From JAENVT01 sp963773085 (GTDB lineage Bacteria > Actinomycetota > Acidimicrobiia > Acidimicrobiales > Ilumatobacteraceae): DNA of 64,000 bases. Both the position numbers and the translations under genes were made by a program. The stretch covers positions 124,001 through 188,000 of the forward strand of contig CAVYZS010000011.1 of assembly GCA_963773085.1 (NCBI GenBank). Reading direction: 5' to 3'. Positions 43,476-53,700 of this stretch are shown here, piece after piece. The notes under the pieces were generated by a model. The model ran no database searches. It worked only from the letters and a program-made list of their open reading frames with translations, and was not told the DNA's origin. Numbering within the stretch: the first letter of the stretch is position 1; each line of letters opens with the position of its first letter.

Positions 43476-46328
43476 GTGAAGTGGTGGCGGGTCGGTCTGG
43501 TGGCGTGCATCGGCATTGCCGCGGCCGTCTACGGCTGGCAGGTGCGCAACGCCTGGGTTCCCGGAAGCCGGTGGATGGTCGGCCCGCCGGTGATCGCCGC
43601 GGTCGCGGCGATCACCGGGTCGCGCTGGCGTCAGCGCGGTGATCGGATCGCGTGGGTCGCGATCGCCGGTTCGTGCGCCATGACTGCGGCGTCATATGCC
43701 CTGCTCCTGTGGCAGTCGTCGTTCGGTCTGGACAACGCGGTCGAGCTGTCGAGCGTGATGCGCGCTCCCGATCGAACGTTGGTGGCGCTGGCGCTGCTGG
43801 CGATGATCGCCGATCGTTCGCCGATCCGGGATCGATACCTGGCGGTCGAATCCAGCATCGTCGCACTGGCCACGGCATTGGTGATGTGGGTTGCCGTCGT
43901 CGAGCCGGCGTTGACCCGGTCGCCACTCGACTCCTCCGGTCGGTTGCTCTCGCTCAGTCTCCCGGCCTCTGACCTGGTGCTCGTGGCACTCGGAGCCCGG
44001 CTGTCGCTCGGGTACCGAGCACGTAGCTGGTCGTTCCTCGCCCTGCAGTTGGCACTCGTCAGCCGTTTTACGGCGAACATGATGGGCTACTGGGGAGAGG
44101 TCGGTACCGGTCAGGTCTCTTCCACGGTCTCCAACTTGGTCATGGCAGCGTCGTTTGCATTCCTTGTGTGGGCGGCTCTCGACCGGCGTAACAGCGAGCA
44201 TGCGCACGTCGCCCATCACGCGGTGCGGTTGAGCCGGGCTCGCTTGATCTCCATCGTGCTCTCCGCCCTGGCCCCGCAAGTCGTGTTGATCAGCGTGCTG
44301 ATGAACGACAACGCGAAGCACTCGACGGTGTTGTTCGCCGCGGGCATCGCTGCCGTGGTGTCGTTGCTGGCCCTGACCCGGTTGTGGGGATTAGCCGTCA
44401 GCGTGCGCAACCTGACCGAACGTCGTGGCAACGACCGTCTGGCGTCGTTGGTCGAGCGTTCTTCCGATGTCGTCGTACTGGTCGACGCCGACGGGCAGAT
44501 TTCGTACACGAGCCCCGCGCTGCAGACCGTGCTCGGCTACGACGGCGAAGAGTGGGTGGGCAAGGTGATCGAGTCCATCGATCTTCGGGCGACCGGTGAG
44601 TCGCGTCCGGACCTGTGGTCGGACGTCAAACAGCTTCCGGCAGACGGGTCGCTGACGGTCGAGGTGTCGGCGTTGCATGCCGACGGCGAGCGGCGCACCA
44701 TGGAACTCTCGGCGGTGAACTTGATGTCGAACATCGCCGTTGCCGGAATCGTGCTGACGCTCCGCGACGTGACGGCCAACCGCACTCTGGAACGTCAGCT
44801 CAGCTATCGCGCCGACCATGACTCGTTGACCGGCCTGGCCAACCGCGCCAACTTCCTCACACGGGTCAGCGATGAGCTCCAACAGGGCAATCTCCCGACC
44901 GTCATGTTCCTCGATCTGGACGACTTCAAGGCGATCAACGACGGGCTCGGTCACTCAGCCGGCGATGTCTTGCTGCGCACGGTGGCGGATCGTCTCAAGA
45001 TTCGCTTCGCAAACGCGTCGAACCTCGTCGCTCGCCTCGGTGGGGACGAGTTCGGCATCATGCTCGTCGAATCCTCGACGGCCGAGGCGAGCGTTCTGGC
45101 ACAGCAGGCGATCGGGGACCTCAGGGATTCCATCCAGGTCAACGACTTCCAGTCGGTCTCGGTGAGCGGGTGCATCGGCATTGCTGTTGCCGAGCCCAAG
45201 AACAGTGCATCTGACCTCATGCGCCACGCCGACCTGGCGATGTACCGGGCCAAGCAGTTGGGTAAAGGACAGGTCGAGGGCTTCGACGCCGACCTTGGTC
45301 GTCAGACCGAGCGGCGCAACGAGTACAAGCGGGATCTCATGGCTGCGCTGGGGCGCGACCAGCTGTATCTCGTCTACCAACCGATCGTGCGCCTGTCCGA
45401 TGGCCGTACGGTCGGCGCCGAGGCGTTGCTGAGGTGGGACCACCACATCTTTGGCAACGTTCCACCGAACGACTTCATCCCGCTTGCCGAGCAGACCGGT
45501 GTGATCATCCCGATCGGCGCGTGGGCCATCGATCAGGCGTGCATGTCGGCCGTTGGTTGGGCCGACGAATCGATGTTCGTGACGGTCAACGTATCGGGGG
45601 TGCAGTTGCGCGAAGCGGCCTTCGTCGATGGCGTACGCCGCAGCCTGAGTTTGAGCGGACTGGCTGCTGATCGACTGGTTCTGGAGATCACCGAATCGAC
45701 CCTGATCGATGACAGCGAGGTCGCCACCAGACAGCTCAGCGAACTGCGTTCCTTCGGCATTCGCACGGCGCTCGACGACTTCGGAACCGGGTACAGCTCG
45801 CTGGCCTACGTGCAACGCCTGCCACTCGACATCATCAAGATCGACAAGGAGTTCGTTCAATCCGTCGACGAGACTCGCAGCCAGGCGCTGGCCAACACCA
45901 TCGTCAACATGGCCCGGAACCTGGGCCTGCAGACGGTCGCCGAGGGCGTCGAGACCGAGTGCCAGGCGCTCGAACTGGCCAGGCTCGGGTGCGAGTTCGC
46001 GCAGGGCTATCTGTTCTTCAAGCCGCTCTCGGCAGTGGCGATGACTGCACTCGCCGAGTTCGAGCGGCAACCGACCGAGGTCGCGATCGCGGAACGTCGC
46101 GATGCCCTGACCGCGCCGGGACCGCCCGCGGCCGTGCCCGCTCTCGTGGCGGCTGACACTGGCTCGCTGTCGAACTTGCCGGCGCCACTCCCTCCGCCGA
46201 CTGGGCTGCAACAGCACATGCTCGAAGCACAGCCGGACACCGAGGCCGAGCCGGTCGCCGAGGCACAACCGCCCCGCGAGAACGCCGGAGAGATCAATCA
46301 CCTCCTGCGACCGCTGCTCTCGAACTGA
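43476..46328 (+). CDS. GGDEF/EAL cyclic-di-GMP protein with membrane and PAS domains
   Basis: 950 residues. Seven to eight N-terminal membrane helices (about 1-310), a PAS domain (about 325-440; SSDVVVLVDADGQISY), a GGDEF domain (about 445-600; LGGDEFGIM) and an EAL domain (about 615-860; GAEALLRW, ITESTLIDD, ALDDFGTGYSSL, QTVAEGVET), then a low-complexity tail. Both active-site motifs are intact, so it may make and break c-di-GMP, sensing a membrane signal. Intact frame. GTG 43476 start has no clear ribosome site. Confidence 0.9.
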   Translation: MKWWRVGLVACIGIAAAVYGWQVRNAWVPGSRWMVGPPVIAAVAAITGSRWRQRGDRIAWVAIAGSCAMTAASYALLLWQSSFGLDNAVELSSVMRAPDRTLVALALLAMIADRSPIRDRYLAVESSIVALATALVMWVAVVEPALTRSPLDSSGRLLSLSLPASDLVLVALGARLSLGYRARSWSFLALQLALVSRFTANMMGYWGEVGTGQVSSTVSNLVMAASFAFLVWAALDRRNSEHAHVAHHAVRLSRARLISIVLSALAPQVVLISVLMNDNAKHSTVLFAAGIAAVVSLLALTRLWGLAVSVRNLTERRGNDRLASLVERSSDVVVLVDADGQISYTSPALQTVLGYDGEEWVGKVIESIDLRATGESRPDLWSDVKQLPADGSLTVEVSALHADGERRTMELSAVNLMSNIAVAGIVLTLRDVTANRTLERQLSYRADHDSLTGLANRANFLTRVSDELQQGNLPTVMFLDLDDFKAINDGLGHSAGDVLLRTVADRLKIRFANASNLVARLGGDEFGIMLVESSTAEASVLAQQAIGDLRDSIQVNDFQSVSVSGCIGIAVAEPKNSASDLMRHADLAMYRAKQLGKGQVEGFDADLGRQTERRNEYKRDLMAALGRDQLYLVYQPIVRLSDGRTVGAEALLRWDHHIFGNVPPNDFIPLAEQTGVIIPIGAWAIDQACMSAVGWADESMFVTVNVSGVQLREAAFVDGVRRSLSLSGLAADRLVLEITESTLIDDSEVATRQLSELRSFGIRTALDDFGTGYSSLAYVQRLPLDIIKIDKEFVQSVDETRSQALANTIVNMARNLGLQTVAEGVETECQALELARLGCEFAQGYLFFKPLSAVAMTALAEFERQPTEVAIAERRDALTAPGPPAAVPALVAADTGSLSNLPAPLPPPTGLQQHMLEAQPDTEAEPVAEAQPPRENAGEINHLLRPLLSN

Positions 46329-46375
46329 ACTGCTGAACCGGGCCCTTGAAACTGGGCAGGCCAGGCTCGAGAGCT

Positions 46376-47425
46376 CTAGAGCGACGGCAGGTCGAGGAGC
46401 AGTGCCTGCAACAACAACGTCTCGTTCGGATTGCGCTCCATTGCCTCGAGTGAGGCGTGGATGCGGGTCACGGCGGTGACGCCCGCATCGGGGCGCGGCA
46501 GGCGACCTTCGACCAATGCGTCGCGATACGCCCCGGCGAGCACTCCGAGCCCGCTGCGCAGCTCATCGACCCGGTGACGTCGCAGCTCTCGCTTGTGGTT
46601 GTCCTCCAGGCCCTTGCGGCCGCTGCCTCGCTCGCCCGTCGCCGCGACCCGAGATTCGAGTGCGGCGAGTTCGTCGGCCTGTCGCGCGGCGAGAGGCGCA
46701 GCAGAGGCGTCGATGAGAGCAAGCAGTTCGGTACACAGCTTGACCACCGTCGTGCCCGTGCCGTCGAGGCGCCCGGCGAGCCCGGCGAAGGCATCGCGCC
46801 GGCCCATCAGACCGGTGTCGGTCGCCAGCACCCGAGCTCTGGTGAGGTTCCCTTCCGCTGCTTGGGCGACCACCTCGGCCGTGTCGGGGTCGATACCCGA
46901 TTCGACGAGTTGGGCGGCGACTGCGTCGTTGGACAGCGCGGCGAAGACGATCCGCACGCATCTCGACGCGATCGTGATCAGCTCCGGGGTGACCTGATCG
47001 GCGAGGACGATGAAGATGGTGCTCTCCGGTGGCTCCTCCAGCGTCTTCAGGAGCCGTGCAGCGGCGGAGGCGTCGAGCAAGTGGAAGTCGTGAAGGATCA
47101 TCACCTTGCGCCTGCCTTCGACGGGTGACATCGAGGCATTGCGGATGATGTCGGCAACCTGATCGGCCGAGATGCGAGCGCCTTGGCGGTGGACCTCGCG
47201 CACGTCGGGATGGTCACCGGCGAGGGCCAATCGCGCATCACGGTGCGATGGATCGTCGACGCCGGCCATCAACAGCGCGGCGAACGAGCGGCTGGCCTCG
47301 TCCTTGGTCGAGCCTGGCGGCCCGACGAAGAGATAGGCATGAACGGGATCGGCAGCGACCTGCGTCAACCTGCGGACGGCTTGCTCCTGGCCGACCACAC
47401 CGGACCACACCGACCCCGCCGTCAA
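46376..47425 (-). CDS. holB: DNA polymerase III delta-prime-like subunit
   Basis: Clamp-loader subunit of DNA polymerase III. 349 residues. VVGQEQAVRRL, then a degenerate Walker A (GPPGSTKDEA), as in delta-prime subunits, HDFHLLDASAAARLLKTLEEPP and sensor-type segments. TTG 47425 is possible; GTG 47410 gives a better family start. Downstream of tmk with 1 nt between, so co-translated. tmk-holB order is conserved in many bacteria. Confidence 0.87.
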   Translation of the reverse strand: MTAGSVWSGVVGQEQAVRRLTQVAADPVHAYLFVGPPGSTKDEASRSFAALLMAGVDDPSHRDARLALAGDHPDVREVHRQGARISADQVADIIRNASMSPVEGRRKVMILHDFHLLDASAAARLLKTLEEPPESTIFIVLADQVTPELITIASRCVRIVFAALSNDAVAAQLVESGIDPDTAEVVAQAAEGNLTRARVLATDTGLMGRRDAFAGLAGRLDGTGTTVVKLCTELLALIDASAAPLAARQADELAALESRVAATGERGSGRKGLEDNHKRELRRHRVDELRSGLGVLAGAYRDALVEGRLPRPDAGVTAVTRIHASLEAMERNPNETLLLQALLLDLPSL

Positions 47426-47426
47426 T

Positions 47427-48035
47427 TCACAGCCCCAGCCGTTCGGCCGCGGCGCGGCGGATGCCGGCGCCGACTTCTTCCATGCTGGCGCCGCCGTCGA
47501 TCACCACCCATCGCTCTGGGTCCTCTGCTGCCATCGTCCGGAACCCGTCGCGTACACGTTCATGGAAGCCGTCGTCTTCGCGTTCGAAGCGGTCGAGTTG
47601 CCGTCCGCGCATGCGCCGTTCGAGCACCTCTGGTGGGGTGTCGATCAACACCACCAGATCGGGCCACCACGAACTCACGGCCCACTGGTTGATCTGGCGG
47701 ATCTCATCGACCGGCAGACAACGGCCGTAACCCTGGTAGGCCAACGTCGAGAACACGCTTCGATCACTGACTACGTGACGTCCGGCCGTCAGCGCCGGGG
47801 CGACGACCTCGTCGATGTGCTGGGCGCGGTCGGCGGCGGTGAGCAGGGCCTCGGCGCGATGCGAGAGATGAGTCAGCGACGTGTCGTGGAGGATCATGCG
47901 AATTCGCGCGCCGATGTCGGTACCGCCCGTCTCGCGGGTCAGCACCGCGCCGAGCGACGTCGCCAGCCGGGCGGCGTGCGTGCTCTTGCCCGTACCCTCG
48001 GCGCCCTCGAGGGCGATGTAGCGACCCGTTGTCAT
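47427..48035 (-). CDS. tmk: Thymidylate kinase
   Basis: Phosphorylates dTMP to dTDP. 202 residues. P-loop EGAEGTGKSTHAARL, RETGGTDIGARIR, the DR motif in VSDRSVFSTLAYQGYGR and a lid with RRMRGRQLDRFE. Start ATG; a TATGGT sequence ends 9 nt upstream and may be its -10. First gene of the tmk-holB pair. Confidence 0.94.
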   Translation of the reverse strand: MTTGRYIALEGAEGTGKSTHAARLATSLGAVLTRETGGTDIGARIRMILHDTSLTHLSHRAEALLTAADRAQHIDEVVAPALTAGRHVVSDRSVFSTLAYQGYGRCLPVDEIRQINQWAVSSWWPDLVVLIDTPPEVLERRMRGRQLDRFEREDDGFHERVRDGFRTMAAEDPERWVVIDGGASMEEVGAGIRRAAAERLGL

Positions 48036-48076
48036 ACCCGGCGCACCATATCGTGGTAGTCCCCGGCTGGTCGGCG

Positions 48077-48574
48077 TCAGGTAGCGGCGCCGCGGAGCTG
48101 CTCGAAGTACGCATCACGCTCCTGCTTCGTCGCGCCAACCAGATAGTCGAGCTGGTCGGCGACCCGGACGAGGGAGGATTTCGATCGCAGAGCGGCGCTC
48201 AGCGCGGCGTAGTCCGCCGGTCGGTACACGAGGCTCGACCTGGTGCACACATGAGCCGCGATGCGGCGCACGGATGGCGACGAGACGACCACGATGAGCT
48301 GCCGCCCAGCCATCGGTGGCTTGACCGCACTGATGGTGGCGATTCCGTAAGCGGCGAAGTCGACGCATGAATTGCCCACCCTGAATGTCGTTCCGTTGAC
48401 GATCGGCCAGCTGCGCACGATGAGGATCAGGAATGCCCCGAAGAACACCGACATCAGGACCCCATAGGTCGGCGAGTTCGTCGCAATCGCCAGAACGATC
48501 CCGAGCACGGTCCACACGATCGGCACGGCGATGGCCCGATTTGGCCCCCTGAACTTGTGACCAGCGGCTCGCAT
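48077..48574 (-). CDS. PH-domain-like membrane protein, unknown
   Basis: 165 residues with two hydrophobic segments (AIAVPIVWTVLGIVLAIA, GVLMSVFFGAFLILIV) and a C-terminal beta-rich part like the bacterial PH domains found in actinomycetes. Adjacent to topA (14-nt gap). Function unknown. Confidence 0.55.
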   Translation of the reverse strand: MRAAGHKFRGPNRAIAVPIVWTVLGIVLAIATNSPTYGVLMSVFFGAFLILIVRSWPIVNGTTFRVGNSCVDFAAYGIATISAVKPPMAGRQLIVVVSSPSVRRIAAHVCTRSSLVYRPADYAALSAALRSKSSLVRVADQLDYLVGATKQERDAYFEQLRGAAT

Positions 48575-48588
48575 CGCAGGGCGACCTC

Positions 48589-51250
48589 TCAGACCTTCTT
48601 CTTGGCGGTGGCCTTGCGCGGGCTCGATGCTTTCTTGGTCGCAGACTTCTTCGTGGCGCGGGCCTTTGTAGCCGGCGCTCCGCCCTTCTCGATGATGGCT
48701 TCGCGTCGGATGGCCAACAGCTCGTAGGCCCGTTCCGGTGGCATGGCATCGAGCCGGTCGCCCTTCGACAGCGACGCGTTGGTCTCGCCGTCCGTGACGT
48801 AGACACCGAACTTGCCGTCCTTGGCCACCACCGGCCGGCCACTTGCCGGGTCGTTGCCGAACTCACGCAGCGGACCCTTGGCTGCCATGTTGGCGCCGCC
48901 GCCACGCCGGAAGACCTTCGGCTGCGAGAAGATCGCGATTGCCTGATCGAGCGTGATGGTCAGCAACTGCTCTTCGTTGGTGATGTTGCGGAAGTCCTTG
49001 CCCTTTTGCACGTATGGCCCGTAGCGGCCGTTGTTGGCGGTGATCGTCTCACCATCCGACGGGTCGACACCGAGCGTGCGTGGTAGCTGCAACAGCTCCT
49101 CGGCCTCATCGACGGTGATCCGCTCCAAGACCATCGTCTTGAACAGGCTGGCCATCCGCGGCTTGTCCAGGCCTGGCGGCAGGTTGTCGGGCGAGCCCCA
49201 TTGGACGTACGGCCCGTAGCGGCCGTTCTTGGCGTACACCGGAACTCCGTCGAGTTCGCCGATCGGTTCGTCGCTCTTCGGCAACGACAGCAACTTCAGC
49301 GCCATCTCGACGGTCAGCTCGTCGGGGGTGAGGTCGTCGGGCACGCTTGCGGTGTCGTCGCCGCGCTTGACGTAGGGGCCGTACTTTCCCGGCTTGACGA
49401 TGATCTCGTTGCCGTCGGGGTCGTGGCCGATCTGGAACGTGTTGATCTCGGCGGCGTCGATCTCGTCGAGGTTCTCCTCGACGAGTCGCTTCAGGCCTGG
49501 CAGCTTGTCGTCTGCGTCACCGAAATAGAAATGCTGCAGCCAGTCCTGCTTTTGGCGCTCGTTGCGGGCTATCGAGTCGAGGTCTTCCTCGATTCGTGCC
49601 GTGAAGGCGTAGTCGACCAGTTCGCCGAAGTGCTTTTCCATCAATCCGACGACGGCGAATGCCGTCCATGTCGGCACGAGTGCCTGGCCTTTCTTCCACA
49701 CGTAGCCGCGGTCCTGCACCGTCTGGATGATCGATGCCCACGTCGACGGCCGGCCGATGCCGAGCTCCTCGAGCCGTTTGACGAGTGATGCCTCGGTATA
49801 GCGCGCCGGAGGCGACGTGGTGTGGCCGTTGGGTGTCAGCGACTCGACGCTGACCGTGGCCCCGACGGTGAGCGGCGGAAGCAGTGCCTCACGCTCGTCG
49901 TCGGTGGCCTCGCTGTCGTCAACCGACTCGACGTACACCTGGCGGTAGCCGGCGAAGCTGATCGTCGTGCCGCTGGCCGAGAACACCGCGTCGGTGGCCG
50001 CGCCCTCCCGGGACGGGTCGGCGGCGATTGCACCAAGTCGCACCGTCATCGTCGTGCCTGTTGCGTCGGCCATCTGCGATGCCAACGTTCGCTGCCAGAT
50101 CAAGCGGTACATCGACAATTCTTGACCGTTCAACTCGGCGGCCAGTGAGTCGGGGCTGCGTAGCGGTGTGGACGGCCGGATCGCCTCGTGGGCTTCCTGG
50201 GCGTTCTTGATCTTCGATGAGAACTGGCGTGGCGATGGCGACAGGAACTTGTCGCCGTAGCCACGCTTCACTTCGGCGCGCACCGCCGACAACGCCTCGT
50301 CGCTGAGCGTGACGTTGTCGGTTCGCATGTAAGTGATGTAGCCGCGCTCGTACAACCCCTGAGCGACCCGCATGACCTGCGAAGCGCTGAGCCGCAGTTT
50401 GCGCCCACCTTCCTGCTGGAGTGTCGACGTCATGAACGGCGCCTTCGGTGCGCTTCGGTACGGTCGTTCCTCGACGGAGCGCACGGTGAACTCGGCGCTC
50501 CCCAGCATGTCGGCCAAGGCTCGGGCACGTGGCTCGTCGAGAACGACCACGACCTGCCGTGACGAGTTCTGGACGTGACCGTCACTGTCGAAGTCCCTGC
50601 CGGTGGCGACCTTGGCATCGTCGAGGGTGACGAGCGTTGCCGTGAACGCCGGTGACGTGGCAGTGAGCAGCTCGATATCCCAATAGCCGGCCTGCACGAA
50701 TGCGATGCGCTCGCGCTCGCGTTCAACGATCAGGCGCACCGACGGGCTCTGCACGCGTCCCGCCGACAGCCCACGGTTGACGCGCCGCCACAGCACCGGC
50801 GACACCTCGTAGCCATAGAGGCGATCGAGCAACCGCCGGGTCTCTGCTGCGTCGACCAGACCGTAGTCGATGCCACGCGGGTTGCTGACGGCATGGTCGA
50901 TGGCGGTTTTGGTGATCTCGTGGAAGACCATGCGTTTCACCGGGATCTTCGGTTTCAGGTACTCCAGCAGGTGCCAGCTGATGGCCTCGCCCTCGCGGTC
51001 CTCGTCAGTGGCGAGGTACAGCTCACTGGCGTCTTTCATCAGCACACGCAGGTCTTTCACCACCTGCCGCGCCGCGCACGGTCAACTCGTACGTCGGCTT
51101 GAAGCCGTTGTCGACATCGATCGACAGACCCTTGCTGGGCAGGTCAGCGACATGCCCGACCGAGGCGCGCACATCGAACGCACTCCCCAGGAACTTGGAG
51201 ATGGTCTTGGCCTTCGCAGGCGATTCGACGATGACAAGTGGTTTGGCCAT
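48589..51250 (-). CDS. topA: DNA topoisomerase I (one frame break)
   Basis: Relaxes negative supercoils. 886 residues after removing one base. Toprim domain VIVESPAKAKTI and YLATDEDREGEAISWHL; catalytic tyrosine in GYITYMRTDN; SAGRVQSPSVRLIV. C-terminal topoisomerase repeats with the (G)RYGPYV pattern repeat several times, and the last 40 residues are Lys/Ala-rich as in mycobacterial TopA. A +1 break near 51068 separates the first 70 residues; the essential gene makes a real disruption improbable. Confidence 0.93.
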
Positions 51251-51309
51251 GGCGTGCGTATCGCTACGTGATGACGGGGGTGCTTGTCAAGGCGCCCCCG
51301 TTCGGAACC

Positions 51310-53622
51310 TCAGACGAGCACCGACTCCGTCTGCGGCTCGGGCTCCGGCTCGTCGCTGGGGTGGCCTTCCACGTTGATGTGTGGCAGCAGCTTGTCGAGC
51401 CACTTCGGCAGCCACCAGTTACGGTCACCCAGAAGTTCCATCGTCGCTGGTACCAGGACCATTCGGACGACAGTGGCATCGACCAGGACTGCCGAAGCAA
51501 GACCGAGCCCGAACAGCTTCAGGCTGCGATTGTCGCCGAGGACGAACGCCGAGAAGACGCACACCATGATCAGTGCCGCGGCGGTGATGACCCGAGCCGT
51601 GACGGCTAGACCGTCGGCAACCGCCTCGGCGTTGTCGCCAGTTCGGTCGTACGCCTCTTTCATCCGCGACAGCAGGAACACCTCGTAGTCCATCGACAGG
51701 CCGAAGGTGATCGCGAAGAGCATCATCGGGATCCAGGCGTCGATCGGGCCTTCCTTGCCGATACCGAACAGGTCTTTACCCCACCCCCACTGGAAGATCG
51801 CGACGATGATGCCGTAGGCCGCGCTGACCGACAGCAGGTTCATGATCACGGCCTTGAGCGGGACCAGCACACTGCGGAAAACGACCATCAGCAGCAAGAA
51901 GCTGAGGATCAGCACGGCACCGATCAGGAGGGGCAGACGCCCGGCGAGGTAGTCGGCGAAATCGATGCTGGCGGCCGAACTGCCGCCGACCCGGACATCG
52001 ACACCGGTCGCCGGCAATTCGGTAGTGCGGAGCCGATTGACGAGCTCGGTGGTGGCCTCGTCTTGCGGCGAGCTGACCGGATAGGCCTGCCAGAACCATG
52101 TTCCCTGCGAGACCTCCGTGCCCGGGGTAGCGAAGGTGATGCCGGTGTCGGCAGCGAGGGCCGCGTCGACGAGTGTCGCCGTCTCGGCTGTCATTGCCGG
52201 ATCGGTGCTGACCAGGAACAGCGGGCCGCTGCTGCCTGCGCCGAACCCCTCGGCCATGAGGTCGTATGCCTTGCGCGCCGTCTCGTCTTCCTTGAGGTTG
52301 CCGGTGTCGCCGAAGCCGAGGCGGATCGAGAACAGCGGCAGTGCCAGCAACAGCAACAAACCGGTTCCAATCAGCAGCGGCGGCCACGGGCGACGTTGGA
52401 TGAAGCGGCTCCATAGGTACCAGTACTGCTGCTCGCGCGGCTTGGCGTGGTGGTGGGGAAGGTGCTTGCGGAGGGCCTTGCCGAACGACAGGAAGCTGAC
52501 CCCCATCACGACAAAGGCGAAGGCGAAGGCGCTGAGGAGCGCAACGCCCAGGGGAATACCGGTGAACACGCCGGCCATCGCCAGCACCACGAAGGCGGCC
52601 ACTGCAATGGCAGCGGCACGGGAGGTCTCTTCGACACGCTTGCCGGCGAAGCCGATCAGGGCGGGGAGCAACGTGATGGCCGCCACCATCATGACCAGCA
52701 CGCTGACGGCACTGGCAACGGCCAACCCGCGCACGAAGGAGAGCCCGATGATGAAAAGACCGAGCAACGAGATCATCACGGTGATGCCGGCGAAGATGAC
52801 CGCCCGGCCGGACGTATCCACCGCCTGAACGACGGCCTCTTCCGGCTCTATTCCGGCATGGAAGTTCTCGCGGTACCGGGTGACGATGAACAGGGCGTAG
52901 TCGATGCCCACGCCGATCCCGATCATCGCCGCGATCTGCGGCGAGAACTCGGGCATGCCGAACACGTTGGAGATGATGCCGAGCAGGCCGGCGCCGACGC
53001 CGAGGCCGAACAGCGCGGTGCCGATCGGCAGGCCCATGGCGACCACCGAGCCGAAGGCGACGAGCAGGATCATCACCGCGGCGAGGATGCCGAGGATCTC
53101 ACTTTCGGGCAGCTCGAACCCGGCGAACAGTTCGCTTCCGTACTCGATCTCCAAACCGGGGGGAAGCACGACCTGATCGCCGAGGTCCTGGATCTCGTCG
53201 GCCAGCTTGATGGTCTCCGATTGGCTGCGTTGGGTCAGGCTGAGCTGGGCGAAGGAAATCGGCTTGGTCTGGCTGTTGAACGAGGCGCCCTCGGGACTGT
53301 ACGGGCTGACGACCTTGACGCCCTCGATCTTGTCGACCTCGGCGAACAACGGCTCCATTGCCGCCTTGACAGCAGGATCGTCGGTGCCGTTGGGTGAGGT
53401 GAACACGATCTGCGCCGTCCAACCGGCGTCTTCCTCGTTTCCTCCGCTCTCCAACGCATCCTGTACGACCTTCGAGTCGCTGTTCGGCAGGTTGAAGTCG
53501 GTGTGGTAGTCGCTGCCGATCGCACCACCGACGGCGAAGATTCCGATCAGCAGTGGCAGCCAGATGGCGAACACCATGATTCGACGCTTGCGAAAGCTGA
53601 ATCGAGCTAAACGAGCGAGCAC
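51310..53622 (-). CDS. MMPL/RND-family transporter
   Basis: 770 residues with 11-12 predicted helices and two large outer loops (about 40-180 and 430-560). The MMPL signatures VLVAFGSVVAMGLPIGTALF, GIGVGIDYALFIVTRYRE, and FGLSMDYEVFLLSRMKEAYD appear in both halves, with the Asp-Tyr pairs of proton relay. GTG 53622 preferred, with GGAGGGG 7 nt upstream; the frame runs on to 53655. Probably exports lipids or drugs. Confidence 0.9.
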   Translation of the reverse strand: MLARLARFSFRKRRIMVFAIWLPLLIGIFAVGGAIGSDYHTDFNLPNSDSKVVQDALESGGNEEDAGWTAQIVFTSPNGTDDPAVKAAMEPLFAEVDKIEGVKVVSPYSPEGASFNSQTKPISFAQLSLTQRSQSETIKLADEIQDLGDQVVLPPGLEIEYGSELFAGFELPESEILGILAAVMILLVAFGSVVAMGLPIGTALFGLGVGAGLLGIISNVFGMPEFSPQIAAMIGIGVGIDYALFIVTRYRENFHAGIEPEEAVVQAVDTSGRAVIFAGITVMISLLGLFIIGLSFVRGLAVASAVSVLVMMVAAITLLPALIGFAGKRVEETSRAAAIAVAAFVVLAMAGVFTGIPLGVALLSAFAFAFVVMGVSFLSFGKALRKHLPHHHAKPREQQYWYLWSRFIQRRPWPPLLIGTGLLLLLALPLFSIRLGFGDTGNLKEDETARKAYDLMAEGFGAGSSGPLFLVSTDPAMTAETATLVDAALAADTGITFATPGTEVSQGTWFWQAYPVSSPQDEATTELVNRLRTTELPATGVDVRVGGSSAASIDFADYLAGRLPLLIGAVLILSFLLLMVVFRSVLVPLKAVIMNLLSVSAAYGIIVAIFQWGWGKDLFGIGKEGPIDAWIPMMLFAITFGLSMDYEVFLLSRMKEAYDRTGDNAEAVADGLAVTARVITAAALIMVCVFSAFVLGDNRSLKLFGLGLASAVLVDATVVRMVLVPATMELLGDRNWWLPKWLDKLLPHINVEGHPSDEPEPEPQTESVLV

Positions 53623-53687
53623 GTTGGGACCCCTCCATTTTCGTGCGACGACCACTCGGCCGTCGGCTGTTGCCTCGGGCGCGACGC

Positions 53688-53693
53688 TACCCT
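53688..53693 (+). promoter_or_regulatory. -10 element upstream of rsgA
   Basis: TACCCT; 7 nt later, at 53701, the in-frame codon is ATC rather than a standard start. Confidence 0.4.
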
Positions 53694-53700
53694 CAGCGGT